Below, one piece after another: positions 25,636 through 33,303 of a DNA stretch of 64,000 bases. The first letter of the stretch is position 1, and each line of letters begins with the position of its first letter. The notes beneath the pieces were generated by a model. It was not told the origin of the DNA. It saw nothing but the letters and a program-made list of their open reading frames with translations, and ran no database searches. Made by a program: the position numbers and the translations under genes. The DNA is from Massilia sp. Root418 (GTDB lineage: Bacteria; Pseudomonadota; Gammaproteobacteria; Burkholderiales; Burkholderiaceae_D): contig NZ_LMEC01000025.1 of assembly GCF_001425265.1 (NCBI RefSeq), forward strand, positions 248,305 to 312,304, written 5' to 3'.

Positions 25636-26499
25636 ATGCGTATCGTTCTCATCACCGGCATCTCCGGCTCCGGAAAATCTGTCGCCCTCAACGTTCTTGA
25701 GGATACTGGCTATTATTGCGTGGACAATCTGCCGCCCGCCTTGCTGTCGCAGCTGGTCTCCCAGCTCACTGACGAAGGTACGCAGGCCCTGGCCGTGGCG
25801 GTCGACGCGCGCAGCGCCGAGTCGCTGACCAACTTGCCGGACGCGGTGCAGGCCTTGCGCCAGCAGGGCCACGATATCAAGATCATGTACCTGACGGCGA
25901 ACACCCATTCGCTGGTGGCGCGCTTCTCGGAAACGCGCCGCAGCCATCCGCTGTCGCACGAATTGAAGCCGGGCCAGAATCCGGCCGCGCGCCGCACGCT
26001 GATCGAGTGCATTTCAGAGGAACGCGAACGGCTCTCGGCCATCGAGCAGCTGGGGCACGTCATCGATACGTCGGAACTGAGCGCGAACAAGCTGCGCGCC
26101 TGGATCAAGGACCTGGTGCAAAGCGAGAACGCGCCGCTGACGCTGTTCTTCGAATCGTTTGCCTTCAAGGTCGGCGTGCCGCTGGATGCGGACTTCGTGT
26201 TCGACGTGCGCGCGATTCCCAACCCCTATTACGACCTGGCCCTGCGTCCCTTGACCGGCCGCGATGCGCCGGTGATCGCTTTCCTGGATGCCCAGCCCAG
26301 CGCGGACGAGATGTTCAAGGACATCCGCGATTTCGTGGCCAAGTGGCTGCCGTCGTTCAAGAAGGATAACCGCAGCTACCTCACCGTGGCCGTGGGCTGC
26401 ACCGGCGGGCAGCACCGCTCGGTGTACATGGCCGAGCGGCTGGCGCGGCATTTCCACCCGACGGAGCAGGTGGTGCTGCGGCACCGCGAGCAGTCGTAA
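25636..26499 (+). CDS. rapZ: RNase adapter protein / P-loop nucleotide-binding RapZ
   Basis: A 287-residue protein with N-terminal Walker A (GISGSGKS, residues 8-15) and Walker B region, and the C-terminal domain with GCTGGQHRSVYMAERLARHF, which binds RNA or small molecules in E. coli RapZ. RapZ brings GlmZ-type sRNA to RNase E and senses glucosamine-6-phosphate; whether that target exists here is not shown. The stop codon lies inside a palindrome that starts the next REP element. Confidence 0.95.
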   Translation: MRIVLITGISGSGKSVALNVLEDTGYYCVDNLPPALLSQLVSQLTDEGTQALAVAVDARSAESLTNLPDAVQALRQQGHDIKIMYLTANTHSLVARFSETRRSHPLSHELKPGQNPAARRTLIECISEERERLSAIEQLGHVIDTSELSANKLRAWIKDLVQSENAPLTLFFESFAFKVGVPLDADFVFDVRAIPNPYYDLALRPLTGRDAPVIAFLDAQPSADEMFKDIRDFVAKWLPSFKKDNRSYLTVAVGCTGGQHRSVYMAERLARHFHPTEQVVLRHREQS

Positions 26500-26575
26500 C
26501 CCGCGGGTTACGGCACCCAATACGGATACCGGTGGGCGTGTAGGGCGGGTTAGCGCGGCACGCGCGTAACCCGCC
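26495..26575. repeat. Single REP unit plus palindrome at the rapZ 3' end
   Basis: An 18-bp perfect palindrome (cgtaacccgcgggttacg, 26495-26512) includes the rapZ stop codon and is made of two REP half-arms back to back. A full REP unit follows at 26540-26575 (gtagggcgggtta, then cgtaacccgcc). It ends one base before the stop of the convergent hydratase gene, so the REP DNA makes up nearly the whole intergenic space. Confidence 0.8.
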
Positions 26576-26576
26576 G

Positions 26577-27659
26577 TTACAGGTGCCGCAGCGGATGCGC
26601 GTGCTCAGGCCAGGGCGGCGCGAAGAATCCGGCAACCATCTCCGGCGTTACTTCCTCCAGCGTCGCCGGCGACCACCTGGGCGCGTTGTCCTTGTCGATC
26701 ACCAGCGCGCGCACCCCTTCCAGCACTTCGCCATGTTCGAAATTGCGCCGCACCAGGTTGCGCTCCATGCGCAGGCAGTCCGCCACGTCCAGCGCGGCGC
26801 CGCGGTTCAACAGTTCCAGCGTCACGCACATCATCAGCGGCGAGCGGCTTCGCATCGCCTTCAGCGCCGCTTGCGCGAACGCGTCCTGGTCTCGCGCCAG
26901 CGAGGCCATGATGGCCGCCACGCTGCCGTGCGCGAAGTGGCGCTCGATCACGGTGCGCTGGGTTTCCAGCACGCCGGCGCCGGCGCTGCCCTTGAACGGC
27001 GCGGCAAACGCTTCCACCGCATCGCGCAGTTCAGCGCCGGGCACTGCCTCCAGCAGATCGCGCAGCGCGTCCCATGCCCCGGCAGGCACGTAGTGGTCCG
27101 CCAGGCCAACATAGAGCGCGTCCGCCGCGCCTGCGGTCAAGCCGGTCAGGCCCAGGTAGCGCCCCAGGCTGCCGGGTGCGTGCGACAGGAAATGGCTGCC
27201 GCCGACGTCCGGGAACAGGCCAATGTTCACTTCCGGCATGGCCATCTTCGTGCGATCGGTCACGATGCGCACGCCGCAGTCCGGGCCGCCCTGCGAGATG
27301 CCCATGCCGCCGCCCATCACCACGCCGTCCATTAATGCGATATACGGTTTAGCGTAATAGTGGATCAGGTGGTTGAGCGCGTATTCTTCGGTGAAGAAGT
27401 CCTCCAGCAGCGCGCTGCCGCCCTGCGGCGTGGCGTGGCCCACTTCATGGAAGAAGCGGATGTCGCCGCCGGCGCACAGGGCCTTTTCGCTGCTGCTGCG
27501 GATCACCACGGCGGCCACGGTGCTGTCGCTGCGCCAGGCCAGCAGCGCGGCGGTCAGGCTGCGCACCATGTCCAGGGAAAGGGAGTTGAGCGCCTTGGGG
27601 CGGTCGAGGGTGATGAAGCCGGTGCCGTTGGCAACCTGGGTAATGACGTGCTCGCTCAT
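26577..27659 (-). CDS. Enoyl-CoA hydratase/isomerase family (3-hydroxyisobutyryl-CoA hydrolase-like)
   Basis: A 360-residue crotonase-fold protein. The oxyanion-hole segments are CAGGDIRFF (about residue 62) and GVVMGGGMGIS (about 111), and the acidic pattern MPEVNIGLFPDVGGS is that of 3-hydroxyisobutyryl-CoA hydrolases. Length (over 340) also fits that subgroup better than plain enoyl-CoA hydratases of about 260. It would take part in valine breakdown. The physical neighbours are regulatory, not catabolic. Confidence 0.85.
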   Translation of the reverse strand: MSEHVITQVANGTGFITLDRPKALNSLSLDMVRSLTAALLAWRSDSTVAAVVIRSSSEKALCAGGDIRFFHEVGHATPQGGSALLEDFFTEEYALNHLIHYYAKPYIALMDGVVMGGGMGISQGGPDCGVRIVTDRTKMAMPEVNIGLFPDVGGSHFLSHAPGSLGRYLGLTGLTAGAADALYVGLADHYVPAGAWDALRDLLEAVPGAELRDAVEAFAAPFKGSAGAGVLETQRTVIERHFAHGSVAAIMASLARDQDAFAQAALKAMRSRSPLMMCVTLELLNRGAALDVADCLRMERNLVRRNFEHGEVLEGVRALVIDKDNAPRWSPATLEEVTPEMVAGFFAPPWPEHAHPLRHL

Positions 27660-27706
27660 GGCTGGATGTCTCTGGAATTATTAGACCGCCATTTTAGCGC
27701 GGGCGC

Positions 27707-27731
27707 AAAAAAGGGCGCCAGATGCGCCCTT
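27707..27731 (-). terminator. Intrinsic terminator after hpf
   Basis: An 8-bp stem (aagggcgc / gcgccctt), loop cagat, followed on the minus strand by TTTTTT. It lies 22 bases after the hpf stop and isolates hpf from the downstream hydratase gene. Confidence 0.85.
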
Positions 27732-27752
27732 GTTTGGAGTGCCGCTTACGCC

Positions 27753-28109
27753 TTATGCGGAAGGAGCCGGTTCGTAAGTGTCCGGGAGGTGCTTGATGGC
27801 GTCGTGGCCATGCTCCTGCACTTTGGCTTTGTACTTCATGACTTGGCGGTCCAGTTTGTCAACCAGCGTATCGATGGCAGCATACAGGTCTTGCGACAGG
27901 CTTTCCACGTACACGGTCTTGCCGGACATGCGCAGGTTGATCTCGGCTTTTTGCCTTTTGTCTTTCTCGGTGAGGTTATCTACAGTCAGGATGACAGCAA
28001 TATCAATAACTTGATCGAAATGGCGCTTTACCCGTTCCAGCTTGTTCTGCACGTATTCACGGATGGCGGGGGTCACTTCGAGATGATGTCCACTGATGGT
28101 GAGATTCAT
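27753..28109 (-). CDS. hpf: Ribosome hibernation-promoting factor (short form)
   Basis: A 118-residue protein starting MNLTISGHHLEVTPAIREYV, the canonical HPF/YfiA opening, with the basic ribosome-binding surface and no C-terminal dimerisation domain. TAGGAG lies upstream of ATG 28109. Short HPF promotes 100S ribosome formation in stationary phase. Immediately downstream of rpoN, as in most proteobacteria, and closed by its own terminator. Confidence 0.93.
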   Translation of the reverse strand: MNLTISGHHLEVTPAIREYVQNKLERVKRHFDQVIDIAVILTVDNLTEKDKRQKAEINLRMSGKTVYVESLSQDLYAAIDTLVDKLDRQVMKYKAKVQEHGHDAIKHLPDTYEPAPSA

Positions 28110-28176
28110 ACACACTCCTAAAGATAAGGGCTCGTACGCTGTAATATTATTGGAGCGCAGGGGAACCCAAGTAAAA

Positions 28177-29667
28177 CTACAAAGCTTTACGCAGACTTAC
28201 CGGAGGGATTTTCAAGGCTTCGCGATATTTGGCAACAGTCCGTCGCGCAATTACCATGCCCTGTTCACCCAGCATGTCCGCAATCTTACTGTCGGATAAA
28301 GGATTTTTCGGGTCTTCAGCTCCTGTCAATTGCACAATCAGCGCCCGTATCGCCGTCGAGGATGCTTCTCCTCCTGCTTCGGTGGCGACGTGACTGCCAA
28401 AGAAATATTTCAACTCAAACATCCCATGCGGAGTCAGCATGTATTTCTGAGTTGTTACGCGAGAAATAGTGCTCTCGTGTAGTCCCAGTGTATCAGCAAT
28501 TTCACGCAACACAAGGGGTCTCATGGCCACTGCGCCATGGCTGAAAAAGTTCTTTTGTCTTTCTACTATCGCCTGCGCCACGCGCAGAATCGTGTCGAAA
28601 CGCTGGCGCATATTCTTGATCAGCCACTTCGCTTCCTGCAGCTGCGCGCCCATGGCCGACTCGCCCTTGCCCTGCTTGAGCATGTTGGCGTACAGGGCGT
28701 TGACGCGCAGGCGCGGCATCACGTCGTTGTTCAAGGTGACCTGCCAGCCATTGCGCGCCTTTTTCACGATCACGTCCGGCACCACATAGTCGGACACGTC
28801 GGAGGCGAACTCCGCGCCCGGGTGCGGATTGCACTGGCGGATCACAGCCTGCGCCTCGCGCAGGTCTTCATCGTCGCAGTCCAGGGCTTTTTTCAGCTTG
28901 TTGAATTCGCGCTGCGCGAACCAGGCCAGGTGTTTTTCCACGATGCAGATGGCCATGCGGCGCGTCACCAAGGGCACGCCGGGCATGCGCTTGATCTGCA
29001 GCGCCAGGCACTCGGACGCGCTGCGCGCACCAACGCCGATGGGATCGAAACTTTGCAGCAGGGTCAGCGCCGTCTGCAGCTCTTCCAGTTCCACGTCCGC
29101 CTCTTCCGGCAGGCGCGCGTGGATCTCCTCCAGCGGCTCTTCCAGGTAGCCGTTCTCGTCCAGCGCGTCGATGATCAGTTCCATCAGCACGCGGTCGCGC
29201 GGTTCCTGCACGGTCACGCGCATCTGCTCCATCAGGTGCTCGCGCAGCGTGCAGTGGCTCGCTTCAAGCTGGGGCCGGGAATCCTCGTCGTCGGGCGCCT
29301 TGCTGCGGCCGGCGTCGCTCCAGTCGGTGTCGGCCTCGGCGCCGCTGGCGCTGTCGCCCTCGCCGCTGGCGCCCTCGAACGGGTCGGCCTCGCCGGCCGG
29401 CGCGCTGTCCGGCGCGGGCGCGCCCACGTCGGCCGGCGAAGCGTCCGCGCCGTTGGGCTGGGTCTGGTTGATGGCGCCGTCGCCGAGCAGGCGCAGCGAG
29501 CGGTCCAGCGGGTCGTCCAGCCGTTCCAGCAAGGGATTCTCGCCCAGCAGCTGCTCCAGTTCCTGGTGCAGCTCCAGCGTGGACAGCTGCAGCAATCGGA
29601 TCGACTGCTGCAGTTGCGGCGTCAGCGCCAGGTGCTGAGAGGTGCGGAGTTGCAGTGACTGTTTCAT
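28177..29667 (-). CDS. rpoN: RNA polymerase sigma-54 factor
   Basis: A 496-residue sigma-54. Region I is Gln/Leu-rich (LALTPQLQQSIRLLQLSTLE), region II is acidic (residues 60-150), and the C-terminal RpoN box ARRTVAKYRE precedes LRKAL. It directs enhancer-dependent transcription with bacterial enhancer-binding proteins. It follows lptB by 7 bases and precedes hpf by 67. Confidence 0.97.
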   Translation of the reverse strand: MKQSLQLRTSQHLALTPQLQQSIRLLQLSTLELHQELEQLLGENPLLERLDDPLDRSLRLLGDGAINQTQPNGADASPADVGAPAPDSAPAGEADPFEGASGEGDSASGAEADTDWSDAGRSKAPDDEDSRPQLEASHCTLREHLMEQMRVTVQEPRDRVLMELIIDALDENGYLEEPLEEIHARLPEEADVELEELQTALTLLQSFDPIGVGARSASECLALQIKRMPGVPLVTRRMAICIVEKHLAWFAQREFNKLKKALDCDDEDLREAQAVIRQCNPHPGAEFASDVSDYVVPDVIVKKARNGWQVTLNNDVMPRLRVNALYANMLKQGKGESAMGAQLQEAKWLIKNMRQRFDTILRVAQAIVERQKNFFSHGAVAMRPLVLREIADTLGLHESTISRVTTQKYMLTPHGMFELKYFFGSHVATEAGGEASSTAIRALIVQLTGAEDPKNPLSDSKIADMLGEQGMVIARRTVAKYREALKIPPVSLRKAL

Positions 29668-29674
29668 GGCGGGC

Positions 29675-30451
29675 TTACATGCGGAAGTGTTCGCCGAGGT
29701 AGACGCGCCGCACCGATTCGTCGGCGATGATATCGTCCGGACGGCCGGACGCCAGCACGCTGCCCTGGTTGATGATGTAGGCGCGGTCGCAGATGCCCAG
29801 CGTCTCGCGCACGTTATGGTCGGTGATCAGCACGCCGATGCCGCGCTCCTTGAGGAAGCGCACGATGCGCTGGATCTCGATCACGGCGATCGGGTCCACG
29901 CCGGCGAATGGTTCGTCGAGCAGCACGAAACGCGGGTTGGTGGCCAGCGCGCGCGCGATCTCGACGCGGCGGCGCTCGCCGCCCGACAGCGACAGCGCCT
30001 GGTTCTCACGCAGCTTCTCGATCTGCAGGTCGGCCAGCAGGCGGTCCAGGCGCTCGTCGATCTCCGCCTTGCCCAGCGACTTGCCGTTCACGCGCTGGAT
30101 CTCCAGCACGGCGCGGATGTTCTCTTCCACCGTCAGCTTACGGAACACGGAAGCTTCCTGCGGCAAGTAGGACAGTCCCAGCGTGGCGCGCTGGTGGATC
30201 GGCATGCTGGACACGTCCACGCCGGCGATGTCGATGCTGCCGGCGTCCGACGGCACCAGGCCGACGATCATGTAGAAGGACGTGGTCTTGCCGGCGCCGT
30301 TCGGGCCCAGCAGGCCCACCACCTCGCCGCATTCCACTTGCAGCGACACGTCGTGTACCACCTGGCGCTTGCCATAGGATTTCTGCAGGCCGCGCACCAC
30401 CAGGGTGCTGGTGCAGCCTTCCATGTTTTGCGTTGCTTCAGCCATCGTCAT
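29675..30451 (-). CDS. lptB: LPS export ABC transporter ATP-binding protein
   Basis: A 258-residue ABC ATPase. Walker A is GPNGAGKTT, the signature is LSGGERRR, and Walker B with switch runs VLLDEPFAGVDP; the H-loop His is in LITDHNVRE. LptB2 powers LPS extraction with LptFG and LptC. Its start overlaps the lptA stop (ATGA), so the two are coupled. Confidence 0.96.
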   Translation of the reverse strand: MTMAEATQNMEGCTSTLVVRGLQKSYGKRQVVHDVSLQVECGEVVGLLGPNGAGKTTSFYMIVGLVPSDAGSIDIAGVDVSSMPIHQRATLGLSYLPQEASVFRKLTVEENIRAVLEIQRVNGKSLGKAEIDERLDRLLADLQIEKLRENQALSLSGGERRRVEIARALATNPRFVLLDEPFAGVDPIAVIEIQRIVRFLKERGIGVLITDHNVRETLGICDRAYIINQGSVLASGRPDDIIADESVRRVYLGEHFRM

Positions 30452-31023
30452 TTCCCCGCTGGCGGTTGCTGCGCCGGCGCATCCGGCGGCGGGCGCTTGG
30501 CGGACGGCTGGATCACCATGGTGCCGCGGCCACCGCCCGGCTTGCTCTCGCCGGTGGCGGTGTTCTTCACGCTGAAGAATTCCTTGCGGCTGTCGTAGTA
30601 AATGAATTCGCCCTGCACTTCATCGCTGGGCTTGCTGCCTTCCAGGCGGCGCACCTTGGCCTTGTTGAACAGCTTGACCAGCTCGATCTTGCCGTCGTAC
30701 TCGATGCGTTCCGCCTCGCCTTCCACCCACTGCTCCCCTTCGCCGTCGCGCTTCTGGCGGAAGGTGGCGGGCGTGCCCGGCACGCTGGTCAGGGTCACGT
30801 ACTGGTAGCCTTCCGGGTCCTGCGTCACCACCGCTTTGGAGGACTTCATCTGCAGCGTGCCGCGGGTCAGGATCACGTTGCCGGTGAAGGTGCGGATCTG
30901 CTTCACGTCATCCACGTCCACCTGGTCGAACTTGATTTCGGTGGGCTTGTAGGAGTCGGCTTTTTCAGCCTGGGCCAGACCGGCTGCGCACAGCAGCAGG
31001 GCCGAGATCAGAATTTTTTTCAT
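30448..31023 (-). CDS. lptA: LPS transport periplasmic protein LptA
   Basis: A 191-residue protein with signal peptide MKKILISALLLCAAGLAQA and an OstA/LptA beta-jellyroll (QIRTFTGNVILTRGTLQMKS). It forms the periplasmic bridge that carries LPS to LptDE. The C-terminal 25 residues are Pro/Lys-rich. Coupled to lptB, 15 bases after lptC. Confidence 0.93.
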   Translation of the reverse strand: MKKILISALLLCAAGLAQAEKADSYKPTEIKFDQVDVDDVKQIRTFTGNVILTRGTLQMKSSKAVVTQDPEGYQYVTLTSVPGTPATFRQKRDGEGEQWVEGEAERIEYDGKIELVKLFNKAKVRRLEGSKPSDEVQGEFIYYDSRKEFFSVKNTATGESKPGGGRGTMVIQPSAKRPPPDAPAQQPPAGK

Positions 31024-31038
31024 TGTTTTGTTCCTGTG

Positions 31039-31644
31039 TTATTTGGTATTGGCCGGCGCGCCCTTGGGCGGAAACACGATGGCCCCGCGGCCCTGCAAGT
31101 GCACCATGCGGGTGGCGTTGTTGGCCTTCATGCCGGTGCCGGTGGCGGTGGCGCCACCCTGCACGATCTGCACCGGCTGGTCGGTTTCCATGCGGTCCTC
31201 GTCCGGGTAGACGGTGAGCGCCTGCGTCGTCATCTGCATCGCCGCGCTCTTGCCCTGCGCCGCGCGGTCTATCTTCACGTTGCCCTTCAACTGCACCCGG
31301 GTGTTGCTCTCGTCCACGCGCGCGTGCTCGGCCGTGATGTTCATCGGCGGCTGGGTGCTGCTCAGGTTGCGCATCATCGGCTTGTCGATCTCGGAGGCGT
31401 CGTCGATGGGGCGGTGCACCAGCTTGTCGCCGGCCACAATATAGCTCGGCTTGCCGTCCTTGGTCATGCGCACCACGCTGAACTGGTCGATGATGTAATC
31501 CGGCTCGTTCAGGCGTTTGTCGGCCAGCATGTCCTCTTCGCCCCGGTTCAGCAGCTGCACCAGCCAGAAGGTGCCGCAAGCGAACAAGACCCCGAACACC
31601 AGGGTCAGGGTTAAGCGCCAGCGGTGCGCGGTTCGTTTACGCAT
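31039..31644 (-). CDS. lptC: LPS export membrane-anchored protein LptC
   Basis: A 201-residue single-pass inner-membrane protein: a transmembrane helix (LTLTLVFGVLFACGTFWLV) and a periplasmic LptC jellyroll (NITAEHARVDESNTRVQL). It hands LPS from LptB2FG to LptA. It follows kdsC by 12 bases and precedes lptA, the standard order. Confidence 0.93.
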   Translation of the reverse strand: MRKRTAHRWRLTLTLVFGVLFACGTFWLVQLLNRGEEDMLADKRLNEPDYIIDQFSVVRMTKDGKPSYIVAGDKLVHRPIDDASEIDKPMMRNLSSTQPPMNITAEHARVDESNTRVQLKGNVKIDRAAQGKSAAMQMTTQALTVYPDEDRMETDQPVQIVQGGATATGTGMKANNATRMVHLQGRGAIVFPPKGAPANTK

Positions 31645-31656
31645 GGTTCAACCTTC

Positions 31657-32196
31657 TCAGACCAGGAACTGGGCCATGACCTGGTCGTAGCGGCCGGTGG
31701 CGCGCAGCACGAACTCGCACAGCTCGCGCACCGCGCCGCGGCCGCCCTGCGCCACGGTCACATGGTGTACGCGGTCGAGCACTTCGGCGCGGCCGTTGGG
31801 CACGCCCACCGCAAAGCCGACCCGCTTCAAAATCGTCAGGTCCACCACGTCGTCGCCGATAAAGGCCACTTCCCCGGCTTCCAGGCCGGTCTTGGCCAGC
31901 AAGTCGTTGAACGGGGTCAGCTTGTCATGGCCGCCCTGGTGCACGAACTCGATGCCCAGGTCGCGCGCGCGGGCCGTCACCTGCGGCGAGCGGCGCGCAC
32001 TGATGATGGCCGTCAGGATGCCGGCCTCCTGCAGCAGCTTGATGCCCAGGCCGTCCTGCACGTTGAAGGTCTTCATCACTTCGCCGTCCGGGCCGTAGTG
32101 CAGGCTGCCGTCGGTGAGCACGCCGTCCACGTCGAAAATCACCAGCTTGACCCTGGCCGCACGCGCCACATTGTCCGGATTGTAGGCCTGGTTCAT
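31657..32196 (-). CDS. kdsC: 3-deoxy-D-manno-octulosonate 8-phosphate phosphatase
   Basis: A 179-residue HAD phosphatase. The catalytic motif is DVDGVLTDG (D22, D24), followed by the SARRS and IGDDVVDLTIL motifs. It dephosphorylates Kdo-8-phosphate, supplying Kdo for LPS core. The start shares TGATG with the kdsD stop. Confidence 0.95.
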   Translation of the reverse strand: MNQAYNPDNVARAARVKLVIFDVDGVLTDGSLHYGPDGEVMKTFNVQDGLGIKLLQEAGILTAIISARRSPQVTARARDLGIEFVHQGGHDKLTPFNDLLAKTGLEAGEVAFIGDDVVDLTILKRVGFAVGVPNGRAEVLDRVHHVTVAQGGRGAVRELCEFVLRATGRYDQVMAQFLV

Positions 32197-33218
32197 CAGA
32201 TCACCTTGGCGCGCGTGAGGTCGTGGATGTGCAGCGCGCCGGCCAGCTTGCCGTCCTCATCGACCACCAGCATCTGGTTGATGCGGAACTGTTCCATGAT
32301 GGCCACCGCGTCCACGGCCAGCTTATCAGGCGAAATGCTGCGCGGGTTGGCATGCATCACATCACGGATGATTACCTTGCTGAAGTCCTGCACTTTTTCG
32401 ATCATGCGGCGCAGGTCGCCGTCGGTAAACACGCCCACCGGGCGCCGGTCGGCATCCACGATGGCGGTCATGCCCATGCCCTTCTGGGTGATTTCCAGCA
32501 GCGCCTCCGGCAGGCGGGTGTCCAGGCCCACGGACGGCACCGCGTCGCCGCTGCGCATCACGTCGCGCACATGGGTCAGCAGGCGGCGGCCCAGGGCGCC
32601 GCCCGGGTGCGAGCGGGCGAAGTCTTCTTCCTTGAAGCCGCGCAGGTCCAGCAGGGCCACGGCCAGGGCATCGCCCAGCGCCAGCGTGACGGTGGTGCTG
32701 GCGGTGGGCGCCAGGTTCATGGGGCAGGCTTCCTTGGCCACCGAGACGTCCAGGTGCACGTCGGCCAGCTTGGCCAGGCTGGAGCCGGGCTTGCCGGTCA
32801 TGGAAATGAGGGTGCTGCCCATGCGCTTGACCACCGGCAGGATGGCCATCAGTTCCGAGCTTTCGCCGGAATAGGAGATGGCGATGAAGGCGTCTTCCGC
32901 GGTCACCATGCCCAGGTCGCCGTGCGCGGCTTCGGCCGGGTGCACGAACAGGGCCGGGGTGCCGGTCGAGGCCAGGGTGGCGGCGATCTTGCGCGCGATA
33001 TGGCCGGATTTGCCGATGCCGGAGACCACAACGCGGCCTTTGCAGTTCAGCAGCAGGGCCACGGCCTTGCCGACGCTGTCGTCGGTAGCCAGGCGCGCGT
33101 GCATGGCGGTAATCGCGTCCGCCTCGATCTGCAGGGTTTCTCGGGCCAGCGCCAGCGCGCGTTCGGCCGTGTTGTTGTCAAAAGCTTTCAGCATGGGAAT
33201 TCCATCGGTTACACTCAT
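32196..33218 (-). CDS. kdsD: Arabinose-5-phosphate isomerase (SIS + two CBS domains)
   Basis: A 340-residue enzyme: an SIS domain (GRVVVSGIGKSGHIARKIAATLASTG and ISYSGESSELMAIL) and two CBS repeats in the last 130 residues. It isomerises ribulose-5-P to arabinose-5-P for Kdo synthesis. The start at 33218 gives the family length; upstream extension is unconserved. First gene of the kds-lpt-rpoN-hpf cluster. Confidence 0.93.
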   Translation of the reverse strand: MSVTDGIPMLKAFDNNTAERALALARETLQIEADAITAMHARLATDDSVGKAVALLLNCKGRVVVSGIGKSGHIARKIAATLASTGTPALFVHPAEAAHGDLGMVTAEDAFIAISYSGESSELMAILPVVKRMGSTLISMTGKPGSSLAKLADVHLDVSVAKEACPMNLAPTASTTVTLALGDALAVALLDLRGFKEEDFARSHPGGALGRRLLTHVRDVMRSGDAVPSVGLDTRLPEALLEITQKGMGMTAIVDADRRPVGVFTDGDLRRMIEKVQDFSKVIIRDVMHANPRSISPDKLAVDAVAIMEQFRINQMLVVDEDGKLAGALHIHDLTRAKVI

Positions 33219-33303
33219 GCCGGAAGTATAGCCGAATTGCGAAAGCAAAAAACTTGCCAGTCCTAACAAACAACGGGATCAGCGCCCCAAATGGAACCGC
33301 CGC

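Noticed and set aside
25484..26575. The gtaggg/taaccc repeats as a CRISPR array
   Set aside because: Units are inverted pairs without regular spacing or unique spacers; they match REP/BIME structure.
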